A stretch of DNA of 64,000 bases from Albifimbria verrucaria (lineage: Eukaryota > Ascomycota > Sordariomycetes > Hypocreales > Stachybotryaceae). Under the pieces are notes generated by a model. It did no database searches and was not told the origin of the DNA. It was given only the letters and a program-made list of their open reading frames with translations. The translations under genes and the position numbers were made by a program. The stretch's first letter is position 1. Each line of letters starts with the position of its first letter. This document shows positions 24,851 to 35,480 of the stretch, in pieces. Where the stretch lies: positions 1,302,001 to 1,366,000 of the forward strand of contig JAHREC010000018.1 in the NCBI GenBank assembly GCA_020081605.1, read 5' to 3'.

Positions 24851-26253
24851 TCATTTGATCCAGTCTTGTAAGTCACCGACAATCTGATAAGTCGGGTTTG
24901 CAGAATGGCCATCACCGCCATTCTTGTTCCACGCCCAGCGGCTCGCGTATTCCTCGGCGAGGACTCCGTCCATCATGTCCGCGACGTAGTCGCCGATGAC
25001 GGGCAGGAACTTCCAGCCGTGAAAGGAGCCGCCGGTAGCAATGAAGAGGCTGTCGCTGTGAGGGTGTGGCGTAATGAGGAAGTCATGTGTGGGGTGGATG
25101 CGTCCCTAGGAGCTGTCAGTTTATGCGAAGTGCAGTGTTCGGTATGCCATCAACCACTCACCAGCAGATCCGGTACGACTCGATCGGCACGCTCTCGACT
25201 TCCTTTCCGTAAAGGCCGTTGAGCGTCTTGCGGGCGCGGTCCTGGAAAAACTGAATGAACTTGGGGCCGACCCAGGTCTGGTACATGTCGGCGTCTGGGA
25301 CCATGGACAGCTTCTCTCCGGTGGCGGGACAATTGGTGTAATTGGTGAAGCACATGTCGCAGTTGAACTTGATGGTTCCGTCCTCCAGCATAGACATACC
25401 CTCACCTGCAGCGCTAGTTAGCATAAAGAACCATGACTCGGAAGGCTAGCAGCCGGGGCCAACGCACCTTTGACTTGCGGCAGACAGTTCTTCAGGACTG
25501 GGATGGGGCAAACTTCTCCATCTGGGCGCCTTGCAGCTTAGCCCAGAAGCTCACGGCGCCGGTTGCTATTAGCCTGTCGCCGGCGTGGAGGTCTTTGTTG
25601 TTGGGGGCGCTCTGGGTGAGGAGCGAAGCTGTGCGGGCACCGGCGCATACGAGGACGCGGTCTGCTTGGAGGTTCTCTCCCGAGAACAGAGCGACGCCAG
25701 TACATTGGCCCTCTGGACCGAATGTGAGTCTCTCCACTTCGCCAAGCACGAACCGCACGCCGTGGTCGAGAGCCTCCTGGACGACGGCGGCAAGGGCCTT
25801 GTCGGCCTCCGCGAAGCCGACGGTTGGGTTGTAGAGAACTTCTGTAACGCCGTCGAGGTTGGCTGTCGCAAACGCGCCATTCCAGCGTCTCCGCACCTCC
25901 TCTACGGGCAAGAACTCTGAATCATTCTTGACGCCCTCGTCTTTGTAAGCCTTGATGCTCTGGCGTCCAAAGTCGGACTTGTCAGCCCTCAGCATGCCGA
26001 CCTCGTGGTAGAACTTCTTGTACAGGTCCTGCTCGCGCCAGGCGGGCATGGCCTTCTTCAGCATGCGCATGTAAAGCGCGTCCGGGTAGTCATCCCGGAC
26101 AATCTTGCTGATATCATGCGACGCGGCCCGGGTGCTGGGGAAGGGCGAGGCGTCGACCAGCGTGACATTGGTCTCTCCACGCTTGGCAAGATGCAGGGCG
26201 GTGGAAGCGCCAAAGACGCCGGCACCGATGATGAGTGTTGAGGGCATCGTCAT
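24851..26253 (-). CDS. FAD-dependent amine oxidase (sarcosine/pipecolate/fructosyl-amine oxidase family)
   Basis: This is a flavoenzyme of the monomeric sarcosine oxidase superfamily, which oxidises secondary amines and releases H2O2. The ATG at 26253 leads directly into the Rossmann motif IIGAGVFGASTAL (Gly10-x-Gly12-xx-Gly15). Exons are 26253-25468, 25405-25162 and 25105-24851; introns of 62 and 56 nt have GT-AG ends. SYRICW at about residues 339-344 places a Cys where this family attaches FAD covalently. ATGGSFHGWKFLP and a C-terminal QDWIK follow. One base is missing in the G4 run at 25505-25508 (plus strand), and another near 25098-25104 just after intron 2; restored, the protein is about 428 aa. 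No peroxisomal SKL-type end is seen. The substrate cannot be told: L-pipecolate, sarcosine and fructosyl amino acids are all possible. Confidence 0.88.
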
Positions 26254-26988
26254 AAGCTCTTGGTGATGTCAAGATGTCGTGACACTTGCTTAGGACGATG
26301 TGTAAGTGGGATGTTGAGAGGCTTGCGAGTCAAGTAGAGGGCCGGCTGGTTAGGATAGGATAGGATTGGAATCACGGTGACCTTTATACTCTGGATTGCC
26401 AACCAGCACCCCCAGTCCCACATGGGAGAGGATGGAAGGGGCCAAGACTCAGAGGAAAGCGCAACTTCAACATGCAAGACTCGCGTAGGAGGACTTTTCC
26501 CAAAACCTTGGGAAAGCGCCGAGCCACATCGTGGAGCCGGGGACTAAGGGGACAGAGGAAGGGATTGACGTGTCGCATCCACCGCCGAAATGGGGGTTCT
26601 TGGTAGCGCAAGACAAATCGAGAGCCCCGGCTTCTGGAGAGAGGGAACAAGACGAGGGTGAAAATAAGCAGGGACGAGGGAAAAAGAAATCATAGGACCA
26701 GCGTTAGGCATGTTTCCGCAGCAAGTTGCCGCGTCCCGTTGCCCCGTGTCGTGCGCTGATTGTCTCGCAATCATAAGGGTGTGACCTCACGACCCCATCC
26801 ATTGTCGTGTCCACCCTTTCCCCGACGGGTTCGTTGGCCTCCCTGTCTGGCCATCGTTCGCTTACACTGTCCTGTAGTCTGGACTCGAGCATTCTTGCAC
26901 CGGTCAACCGCGCTCAAACCCCCACGTCAGACCACGGAGGGTGAGGCTGCGCTGCCGGCGGACTGCATTCGTGCCACCCAGCGTCATG

Positions 26989-27018
26989 ATGGGATGGGAT
27001 GGCATGGCATGGCATGGC
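26989..27018. repeat. GGGAT/GGCAT pentanucleotide array
   Basis: GGGAT units pass into four GGCAT units, six pentamers in all. It lies in spacer DNA. Confidence 0.8.
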
Positions 27019-27821
27019 CAACGCCGGCACTAGAGAGATAGGCCGGGTCGGGTGCCATGCCATGGACGACGAGGAGGTCCAGGGCCATCCATTGTCCCTG
27101 ACATGGAACCCTTGGGGAGAGTCGAGAGTCGTTATGCATTAGCGCCTGCGCGCCGTAGCATGCCCAGATAATCTGCGTCAAGATCTGCCCCCTGGAGATT
27201 TTTTTTTCTAGTCTCTTTTTTTTTTTACTTCATGTCCATTTCTAAAAGAGGATCGCTTGAGCGGTGACAACTCTACCGTTTCGGAAGTGGATAACGTCCC
27301 GTCTTCTCTTGTCTCTCTTCTCTCCCCGACTTACAATTGCCACCAGCACCACAGCGGGACCTTGTCCAGCGCAAGGTTCCTGACCCATATCAAGTTTACT
27401 TTAGGGCCGCACCGGTGGAAGGCCACGTGCAGTTTTCGTTTGAAGGAGCGGTGTGTGGGGAGGGGCATGATGAGATTGGCCTGAGAGATCTGATAGTCGT
27501 TCGAGGCTGCTTGGGTTTCCGGCGACAACAACCGGGAAGAGGGCCCAATGGGAGAGGTTGACGGCCCTTGGACGTTGCCCTAGCGCTTGGCAAGACATCC
27601 GACGTCGTCTGCAACTTTGGCCTCGCCTCTGGCATCTTGCACCATGCTCGGATCCTTTGTGACAGGTCACCTGGATATCACCCGTTGCAAGATCAGGAGG
27701 GAAGACGAAAAGGCACGGATGATGACATAGGCAAGGCGCTCGAACCCTTACCCGCTCCTGCATTGCCGCTGCATTAATTCGCCAGCGTAACCCTCTCAAG
27801 GAGGGAGGGAGGGGAAGGGCT

Positions 27822-27842
27822 TGTGTGTGTGTGTGTGTGTGT
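27822..27842. repeat. (TG)10 dinucleotide repeat
   Basis: A perfect TG run of 21 nt in non-coding sequence. Confidence 0.9.
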
Positions 27843-29353
27843 GGTGTGCCAGCGGTGCTTCCGGCAACCTTCCGCGGTGGTGGCCGATCCGTGATGTATA
27901 CAAGTAAATATATCACGGGAAAAGCTGAATCCCATCGCTATTGCGCCAACAAAGGTTGGACGAGAGCACACCACCCCTGCCCGCAGTCCGTCGGATGCGG
28001 CTAAACGAGAGGAAAATCAAGGATTGGCCATGCGGGACGTTTGACGTAGATTTGTGATTCGCGACCCGATGTGAAGCAGCGTCCGGTAGGGGGTTCGAAA
28101 CCTTGTAATCCGGTCGTCTCGTACAGGCTTCCGACAAGATGAAAGGCAGAGACCGGGGATCCGAGTACCCGGTTACGCCTGGTGCCGTGGAGGGAGCAGG
28201 GCCGCGGAGAGAGTCTATCAACATGTTGTTTTCTCTTACGGCCTTCTTGTCTATTCAAGTAGTTTCTCGCGCAGGGCCCTGTGGCATGTTCCGTTGGGCA
28301 ACGGGGCATCTCTAGCAGCTTCCCAACAACTACGGATCGGCGCAATGAGATGATGGTATCACCCTTGGTGCGCCAGAGCATATGATAGCCTGAGAAGCAA
28401 GCCATTGAAGATAACATACATGCGCATTGTCAACCCCTTGCCTTGACCGGTCTGCCTAAAGCAGGAACCTCCCTTACATCAAAAGTACAGGATCTGGCTT
28501 GCGAAAGAGTGGATTACAGTAGCCGGCCATCAAATGTGCATGTCTCTCATTTCCCCGCGGCCAGACAGCTAGCCATAGCCAACCTATAATAGTCGAGCGT
28601 GACGCCCGCTTATCAACATGGATTACGAGGACGCTAGAAGAAAGAAAGGCTAATCGAAGAAAAGGAAGTCCTCCTTCGCCCGGCTCCCCCATCCCGACCC
28701 CCAGCCACTCCGTCTCCCCGCCTGCTACGTGGAGGCTGCCGCGTACGACATGGACAGCAATAGCGGCTCGGGGAGGGACCCGAATGGACAGCAACCCAAT
28801 GGGCAGATTGCAGCGAGTGCGGATAAAGACACAAGGTGCCCCGGGCAAGAAATGAAGGAAGGAAACCGGGGCCCTTTGCTCGGGGAGCCACGTATCTGTG
28901 GGGGCGTCGAACCACGATCCAGGAATCCGGGAGGGCTCCGTTTTCTTGATGGAAGTGGGTGATGGTTGCATGCAGCTCGTCCTTCGAAGCCCCCGCCAGT
29001 GTCACATCGGTGAGCCAGCACGTTTGACCGGTCCAGCTACGGCAGCAGTTACACGCATATAGTTATCACGGTTGGGAACGGACGCGGCAACCAACAAGGC
29101 AACATCGCAACTCCCGAGCGCAGGCGCACGTGCCCTTGCCGTGGCCTGTTGTGTGCTCTTTCTGCACCTTTTCACACCGCGTCGATCGCATCAGTCAGTC
29201 TATTCGTCTAGAACCGGTCTGCGGCTCGCGCAAACCGCTGTTCTACACTTGCCATGAAGCAGTCCCGTATCCGAACTCTCGGCGCTGATGCCCAGCTGAC
29301 CCTATTATGCCCCTGCACATGACACCAAGACAACCCTGCTGCCGGTTGTCGTT

Positions 29354-29412
29354 GCGTGCGTGCGTGCGTGCGTGCGTGTGTGTGCGTATGTATGTGTGTG
29401 TGTGAGTGTGTT
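29354..29412. repeat. (GTGC)n / (GT)n compound microsatellite
   Basis: About five GTGC units are followed by GT-rich and GTAT variants over about 60 nt. It lies downstream of the 3' end of the C2H2 gene. Confidence 0.9.
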
Positions 29413-29654
29413 TTATTGCTTCCCGCACGGGAACTGCTTGCCATGATGTTCTGCGCTGCCGCCGGCCAAAACATCCCTCCCGGCTTCTCCCCAGCCGCGC
29501 CATGGCCCATCCCGTGTGCATGGAAATACCTTGATGTCGTACGAGCGGCCTTCACCGAGGCTCGCTCGTCGGCCTCAGCTGACCAACGCGAGCGTTGGCT
29601 TGAGGCTGCTGCATATAAGACAACACCCTATTGGTCTATCCCGACTTTGGATCT

Positions 29655-30804
29655 TCAGGTCATGACAAAATGCTTCACCGTGGCCTTGTGCCTCTCAAGC
29701 CCGTCCCGGCGCGCGAACTTGCGCTTCTTGGGAGGGTTTGGGCATCCCGGCAGCTCGCAGCGCCAGGGCTTGCGGTGCTTGTTACAATGCTGTCTATTGG
29801 CCGTTGGTCAGCAGGAGTTCATCCGCGATTGGGAGCCAGTCTCAGATGCCGAGAGCGGCAGCAGCAGCGGCACGGTGCGTGCCAGCCGAGCCAGGCAAGA
29901 GCCTCAAGGAATTCTTACATGAAGGATGAGTTGCGGTCAAACCGTACTAGGTTCCCCTCCTTGTCCACCCCACCCTTATCGCATTGGCGTCCCTTGGGGC
30001 AGTAATAGGCTCCCTTTCCCTCTGTCTCAGCGCGTTCATGTCGATCTGCTGAAACTGCTCATCGTCGTCCTCATCATCCGAGTCGTCCGACCCGGAGCCG
30101 TTTGACTTTGGGGAGACGTCCTCCATCTGATCGCTGTCATGTATGGCTTTGCGGGATCTGAAGGGTTTGATGTCCCCTTCGCTCCCGGAAAGCGACAGGA
30201 GCGCGACGCAGACATGGGCTTGATGTCACTCGTGGGCGACATGAGAACCTGGCCAGGGGAGAGCCTCTGACGCTACGGACTCGGGATGCCACACGGCTTG
30301 GACTTCGCGGGAGAACTGCGCAGTCAAGTCGCGGATTTTACTGCCAGGTAAGTTAGAGGGGGCACAAACGGTAACTCAGCTAGGGTCGAAGCTGGCACGC
30401 CTCCCGGTTTCATGACTTACCGAAGGCGCGTGAATTTGGCATCTTCCGCGGCAATGTCCTGAGGTCCGACAAGGTCGTGTCGGTATAGCAACGCCTGTGC
30501 AGGTCCCGATTCAATCGGTCGATGTGCGGGCCTTGAAGGACATTATCGGTGAAGACGGACAGCATCATGGCGCTCCGGGAGAGATACTCTCCCAGGTCAG
30601 TCAGCAGCTCGGCTCGGTTTGGGTAAGGGTGGGGCGACGGCGGAGGGGACGGGGCCGGCGAGGAGGACGCCTTGACCACGGCCATCGAGGACGTGGTGTC
30701 GCTGGCAATCTCCAGGTTACGCCGTATTACAGGGCCCAGGTAGCCAGCCGTCTGGGGGCGTCCAGGCTCATCTCGAGAACCCCGGAATAGGGTGACGATG
30801 CCAT
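29655..30804 (-). CDS. C2H2 zinc-finger protein, probable transcription factor
   Basis: The ATG at 30804 lies in a strong context (CCGCCATGGCA). Exons are 30804-30421, 30340-29919 and 29793-29655, with introns of 80 nt (GTAAGT...CAG) and 125 nt (GTAAGA...TAG). The N-terminal half resembles a fungal regulatory region (SGVLEMSLDAPQ, EYLSRSAMMLSVF). A very acidic stretch (SGSDDSDDEDDDEQ) precedes the finger region. That region has YYCPKG with a second Cys and FIQHCNKH as a first, unusual finger, then WRCELPGC and a His pair in LERHKATVKH. It ends FVMT at 29655. Frame breaks fit lost bases at 30754-30758, near 30497, 30198-30199 and 30018-30020, plus a further change near 30262. Length is about 318 aa. 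Such proteins act in the nucleus on DNA; no target can be named. The model depends on the assumed repairs, but the finger exon itself is clear. Confidence 0.75.
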
Positions 30805-31378
30805 GGCGGTGGGTTGGGTTGCGTAGATCAACGAAGTGGGGACAGGCCCAAACCCTTGGCGCGACGCGATAGGTGCCGCTGCCGGGCTTGGAGACCGGGC
30901 GAGGCAAGGTAAGTAAGTGTCTTTGAGATGGCCGAGAGGCGTGAGAGGCACGGTGATAGGCCTCTGACAGCAGCTCCGGGCGGTTCCTGGTGGCCGATGG
31001 GGCCGTTGCGTGCTACACCAGGTTGCAGCCGGGATCAAGTAGATACTGTATAGCGAGTGGAACGCCGAGGTGCCAATCACAGGCGGATCAGGTGGGTCAG
31101 GCTTGAAGCCAATAGGCAAAAGTAGGCTCCTCTCAGGTCCTCGGAGCGGCACGAGACGCGGGGTGGGCGGCACGGCGCGGGTTGATGGTTCGGCGGGCCT
31201 GGCTGAAGGTGGGCCAGGGCAAAGCGGTCTGCTCCTTAGGACAGCAGACTAGCAAACTAAGACGACAAAACAATGGAGCTTTTTCAACGTCGACTGGTAC
31301 TGCAACCTTGTGCAACGTGAAACAAGGGACACTCAGGCACAAGACGGACCAATGTGAGAGTGTCCGTGACTGCCCGTA

Positions 31379-31415
31379 TATGTGTGTGTGCGTGCGTGTG
31401 TGCGCGTGTGCGTAC
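31379..31415. repeat. GT/GC-alternating purine-pyrimidine tract
   Basis: TGTGTGTG passes into CGTG and GCGC units. Strict purine-pyrimidine alternation over about 35 nt could adopt Z-DNA; that is inference only. Confidence 0.8.
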
Positions 31416-31843
31416 GCAAGAGTATGTAAAGACGGGGCAGAAGGAAAGAGATAGGCAGAGATAGAGAGAAGAAGAGGACCGGTGAAGGGCGAGTGTCAAC
31501 GGCTCAACCTCTCCAACGGCGGGTGATAGGCGGACAAGGTGGTAGTATGGTCAAGAAGCGAGGATGGATGGACGGGCAGATGGCCGGTGTATGGCTGGAG
31601 GGCTGAACTGAGTGGATGGAAGGGTCAGGGGTGAAGAAAGGAAAGACATCACACTTCCTTTGCTCAACCTCAAGCCCCTTCTATGTACGGCGTGTAGTAA
31701 TGATGGTAAATGGCAGCGGTATCAGCACGTCTTTTGGCCAACCTTGCCCATCAGTTCAGGGGCCTCGGTCAGGGACAGTCGACACCGCATTTACCGGCAG
31801 CTCTGGCCATGGAAGCAGGAGCAGATCTGGGAAGGGGGAGATT

Positions 31844-31866
31844 AAGAAAGAAAGAAAGAAAGAAAA
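31844..31866. repeat. (GAAA)5 repeat
   Basis: Tandem GAAA units in non-coding sequence. Confidence 0.85.
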
Positions 31867-32036
31867 GAGGGAGGAAGGGTGGTGCAGGAACGGGGAAGAG
31901 GTGGCGGTGGGCCAGGAGTTGGTTTCCCCAAGGCGCTACGTTGGTTGTCGTTTGGGCGGTGGTTGAGAGAAGAGACAACAAAGGACAACGGGAGAACGGG
32001 AGAACGTGAGACGAGACAAGAGACAACAACTCTTTT

Positions 32037-32070
32037 GGGGAGGGAGGGAGAGAGGGAGGGAGGGAGGGAT
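32037..32070. repeat. GGGA-run tract, possible G-quadruplex
   Basis: Seven GGGA-type units with GAGA interruptions give more than four closely spaced G3 runs. This meets the simple pattern for a G-quadruplex, but folding is not shown. Confidence 0.7.
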
Positions 32071-33768
32071 GAGGAAGATGGAGGGAGGGGCCAGGGAAAG
32101 ACGCTAATGCGGGCAACGCAGCACATAGCAGCAGCATCGTGGGAACAAGGGTCCCCCATCCCTGTCTCGCGCAGCAGCATTGCACAGCAGCGAAAGCGGT
32201 CCAGGATGTGAGACACGACGGCAGGCAACTCATGAGGTTGCTTAGGCCCACCACGTGTCGGCACTTGATCGCCATAGGGGCCGAGGAGAGGTTGACTGAG
32301 AGCGTGACGGAACAGAACAGCGCGCGGCGGAAGATGTCGGTGCAACATGAGGGTGCTCCACAGGGTGACAAGGACAGGCATGGTCGGTGATGATAACTTA
32401 ACGTTAGTGGTTATCGTGTGGGGAGGAGATGGCGAGCTGTGGGGGTTGATTGATAGGTTAGCGGGCTACGGCGGTTGGGGTTAAACACCCAAGGTGAACC
32501 GCGAGCCGGGCCTGGACCCGGGGCAGCTGGAGATCAGCAGAGCAATAGATCGGCCAAAGAAGAAAATACAGCATAGCAGAAAGCCCAAAAGAAAAGAAAC
32601 CAGAAGGTCCTGAGCTGGCGGTGGGCGATGCGGGTGGGCGATGATGGGTGGGTGGTGGTGAAGGAGGGGACGAAGAAGTAAATAAGGAAATCGAATCAAG
32701 CAAAGGCGAGACAGCAGCGGCAGGCAAAAGCAAGCCGCCCTGAGAAAAAGCAACTCGGTGGGCCAAACCGCCGAATCGGCCTGGCAGCGCGCAAACGAGG
32801 ACTTCGTTTTTGGGCCGCTCATTACATAGCCTTGACGAGATGGCGACGCGAGTGGGCCCGGTTGCTGTTTCAACCTTGGGCTCGTTGAATTGGAGGGATC
32901 GGGATACATAACGGTAGCAATGGCCGGGACGAAAAAACGGGGAGAGGGAGAAGAGAAAGAGAAGAGGAGAGGAGAGAGAGAATCCAAAGCCGCCGACGCT
33001 GCCGTCGACTCCCAGGAACTTGGTTATTAGACCCTAAGCTTTTTGGTGTGTTTTGGATCGGACGGAATCCGACTGGACTCATCACGTTCTATTGTTACAG
33101 TATTGCTTGTTATTTTGTTTTTATCTGTCATTTGCTGATGCTTATTCTGGCCGCAATCGTTTCTTTTTCCTCTCCTTCGGTGGTTTCTCTCCGCTCCTCG
33201 GCCCACGCCGTCGAACTGGAACCAGCCTGGGTTTGGCGATTGGGTGCTGAGACTGATCGAGAACCAAGAGGACGGCGCGCGCGAGAGAGAGAGAGCACGA
33301 GAAGAAATAGCACACAGTACGGATGCCAGGTATCAATCAGCCAGTGGGTAACTTTGAACTTGCTAGCGAGTGAGGACAAACAGACGGGAAAGACAACTGA
33401 GAGTCCGGAAGGCAGCCCGGTGGTTTCTTGACCTTTTTATTTTATTTTTTCATTTTATTTTTTCCCTATTTTCCCTCTCGCTCCCTCACAATCTCTCGTC
33501 GCACATATTCTTCCCTCCCCGTTTTTCTCCCTCTCTCTCTCCTCTCTCAATCTCCCTCACACTCTCCTCCTCCGCGCTCTCCACCTTTTATCTTGTCCCA
33601 TTCCGCCGACGCTCGCTCTGCTCTGGCAGGAGCCTGGGATTGGGATTCCTCTGACTCGTCTCTTTCGCGTGGCCGGTTATAGTAAGCGACACTTTTTCTT
33701 GTTCTCTCATCTCACTTGCCTTGTTTCCTCATCTCGCCCCCGCAAAAAACCAGACAGACGTTAGCCTA

Positions 33769-33796
33769 CCTTGCCTTGCCTCGCCTTGCCTTGCCC
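33769..33796. repeat. CCTTG/CCTCG pentanucleotide array
   Basis: About five CCTTG-like pentamers in the presumed leader or promoter of the downstream regulatory gene. Confidence 0.75.
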
Positions 33797-34075
33797 ACCC
33801 CCATCCCAGCTCTCTGGTCTGGATCTCCTCGCTCGCTTCATCACCTTCTGTCCGTCGTCCACACCAACTCCCCCGACTGATATGTCGGCAGCTTGCCCGC
33901 CTCCCTTGTTTTACCTGCTTTGGGTCTTTTGCTCTTGCTGTTGCTGCTGCTGTTGTCGTCCTAGAACAACACCACGGCGCGCAGGCCGTTTGAGCTAGCA
34001 TAGGACGCCCCTAGTACAGGGCAGAGCAGCACAGGCACAAGGCTCAGGCACAGGCACAAGGCACGGACACAGCGC

Positions 34076-34094
34076 AGGGCAGGGCAGGGCAGGG
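34076..34094. repeat. (GGGCA)4 pentanucleotide array
   Basis: Four GGGCA units follow a looser AGGCACA repeat region (34028-34070). Confidence 0.8.
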
Positions 34095-34511
34095 TGTCTG
34101 TCGTCTATCTGTCCCATCTGTCAGATCGCATGGCGTTCCTGGTCACTGACATGTTACCAGCAGGTCACCGTCATCCCGGTCGTCTCCCACACTTTCATCT
34201 TTGGACACTGTACTGTCTGTCATGGACTTCTAACTTGCACCCCAATACACCACCCCACAGCCGTCCGTGACCTACCTTACCTTACCGTTGGTAACTCACC
34301 CTGGCCACGAGCTTCTGTTTACAGTACCGTGCGTGCTTTGCTGCTTGCTGGCCTGTGCTGTGCTGAGCTCTACCTCGTTATACCGATCCGTCAACCTCAC
34401 CCCCGTCCTCAACCACCCCAATGTCTTCCTAAAGTCATCAGCGGTCATCGTTGATCGTACGACATTGATCCGTTTGGGGTTTGACTGGGTTTCGCCAGGC
34501 AATCTATTCTC

Positions 34512-34537
34512 CTCTGCCTCTGCCTCTGCCTCTGCCT
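34512..34537. repeat. (CTCTGC)n hexanucleotide repeat
   Basis: Four to five tandem CTCTGC units followed by a CT run. A long open frame crosses it, but that frame has no credible start or domain before 34774. Confidence 0.75.
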
Positions 34538-34773
34538 CTCTCTCACTCTGTTTGTCTACCTCCCCTCCCCCAGTCTGTCGTGCAGTTGGTTGCACATCTT
34601 TGCCCAGGAAGAAAACACCCTTTATTCTTCGTCACACACCCGGCCGTCTGTCCGTTGCCTCATCCACTTTGGCCCCTGCTGTGAGTCTACCCAGCCAGCC
34701 ACCCATCGGAGCCTGTTGGCTTCAGGTCCGCCGGCAGTCGACGACAGTACCACTGCTGAGCCCCGTGGTTCCT

Positions 34774-35134
34774 ATGGCCGATCCCGAAGCCTCAGATCAC
34801 CCTCCGGCAAAGCGCTTTAAGCATTTGCATCAAGAGGACCCCATCAATGGGCGGCATGATGATGCTGCCCAGCCACCCTTGATGGCTGCTGGAGCCTCCT
34901 TTCATCACCTCCAGTCCTCCTCCAACGTCCCCGCCCATTGGTCTTCGCAGAATTCGCTCTTCGACCCTTCGTGGTCATGGCACTCGTCACCTCCATCGCT
35001 ACAGCAGCAGCAGCAACTACAAGACCGTCAACCGCCACCACGCTTGATTCTCGAGATCCAAGATGAAGCCGAATTTCATCAATCCGCCGTCTGGGACTCG
35101 ATATCCCCGGCCGCCTCAAACACCGCTCCCTCAG
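34774..35134 (+). CDS. Candidate N-terminal exon of uncertain membership
   Basis: An ATG at 34774 opens a protein-like stretch: an acidic start, the basic PPAKRFKH that could be a nuclear signal, a Gln run (LQQQQQLQ) and an acidic end. It stops at a good donor (CAG|GTGAGG at 35135) with phase 1, and a pyrimidine-rich acceptor follows at 35267-35268. However, the frame entered at 35269 closes after about eight codons (ASQQVLFS). It may be the first exon of the transcription-factor-domain gene whose main frame opens at 35481. A splice to the AG at 35384-35385 would enter that frame without a stop. It could also be a separate small gene. No known domain is recognised. Confidence 0.4.
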
Positions 35135-35480
35135 GTGAGGACTGCTTGTTTCTCCCCTTCCCTTTGCCATTGCCTTTCCCTCCCTCGTATCTCTACGCTT
35201 GCCCTCCTGCCCTCGTCACGCTTACCTGTCAATCTACCCACCCTCATGCACCGTGCTCTCTTTTTCAGCTTCGCAACAAGTTCTCTTTTCTTAAGCTTCG
35301 GAGCCCTGGTAGTTTCCGGCTTCGTTGCATGACATGGGCGCCTGTTGCTGAGACAAGAGACAACGACTCTGCAGGATAATACAAGCCCACCCCACCCACT
35401 CTCTCTTCACCCTCACCCTCAGCTCGCTTCCCACCCCTTTGTCCTGTTCCGTCCGTTCAATCCTATTTCCATCGCCTGCC
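35135..35480. other. Probable intron and/or leader before the TF-domain gene
   Basis: 35135-35268 has all the features of an intron: GTGAGG donor and a TTTTTCAG acceptor after a CT-rich tract. 35269-35480 is open in frame 0 only from 35352 and has no Cys pattern. It should be spliced leader, 5' UTR, or coding with an error; I cannot decide. Confidence 0.4.

Larger units (their letters stand above)
26254..29654. other. 3.4-kb spacer with microsatellites
   Basis: No gene is supported. It contains the oxidase promoter at the left (several GATAGGATAGGATTGG-like repeats near 26355-26370), a GGGAT/GGCAT array (26989-27018), a (TG)n tract (27822-27842) and a GTGC/GT tract (29354-29412). ORFs on both strands are overlapping and domain-free. 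Confidence 0.45.
30805..34773. other. 4-kb spacer upstream of two divergent regulatory genes
   Basis: No coding region is supported. It separates the minus-strand C2H2 gene from plus-strand exons of the next locus and should hold both promoters. It is unusually repeat-rich: GT/GC tract (31379-31415), GAAA repeat (31844-31866), G-rich GGGA runs (32037-32070), long pyrimidine tracts (33425-33600), and CCTTG, GGGCA and CTCTGC arrays. Regulatory genes in filamentous fungi often have long promoters and leaders of this kind. Confidence 0.5.

Noticed and set aside
27401..27916. 171-codon open frame on the minus strand
   Set aside because: It reads through a (TG)n microsatellite as a His-Thr repeat and has no recognisable domain.
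28078..28105. tRNA T-loop-like GGTTCGAAACC
   Set aside because: No matching acceptor stem, D arm or anticodon arm could be found around it.
34267..35379. 370-codon open frame read as one protein
   Set aside because: The part before 34774 is leader-like and crosses CTCTGC repeats; the part after 35134 runs into a good intron donor. Only 34774-35134 looks protein-like.
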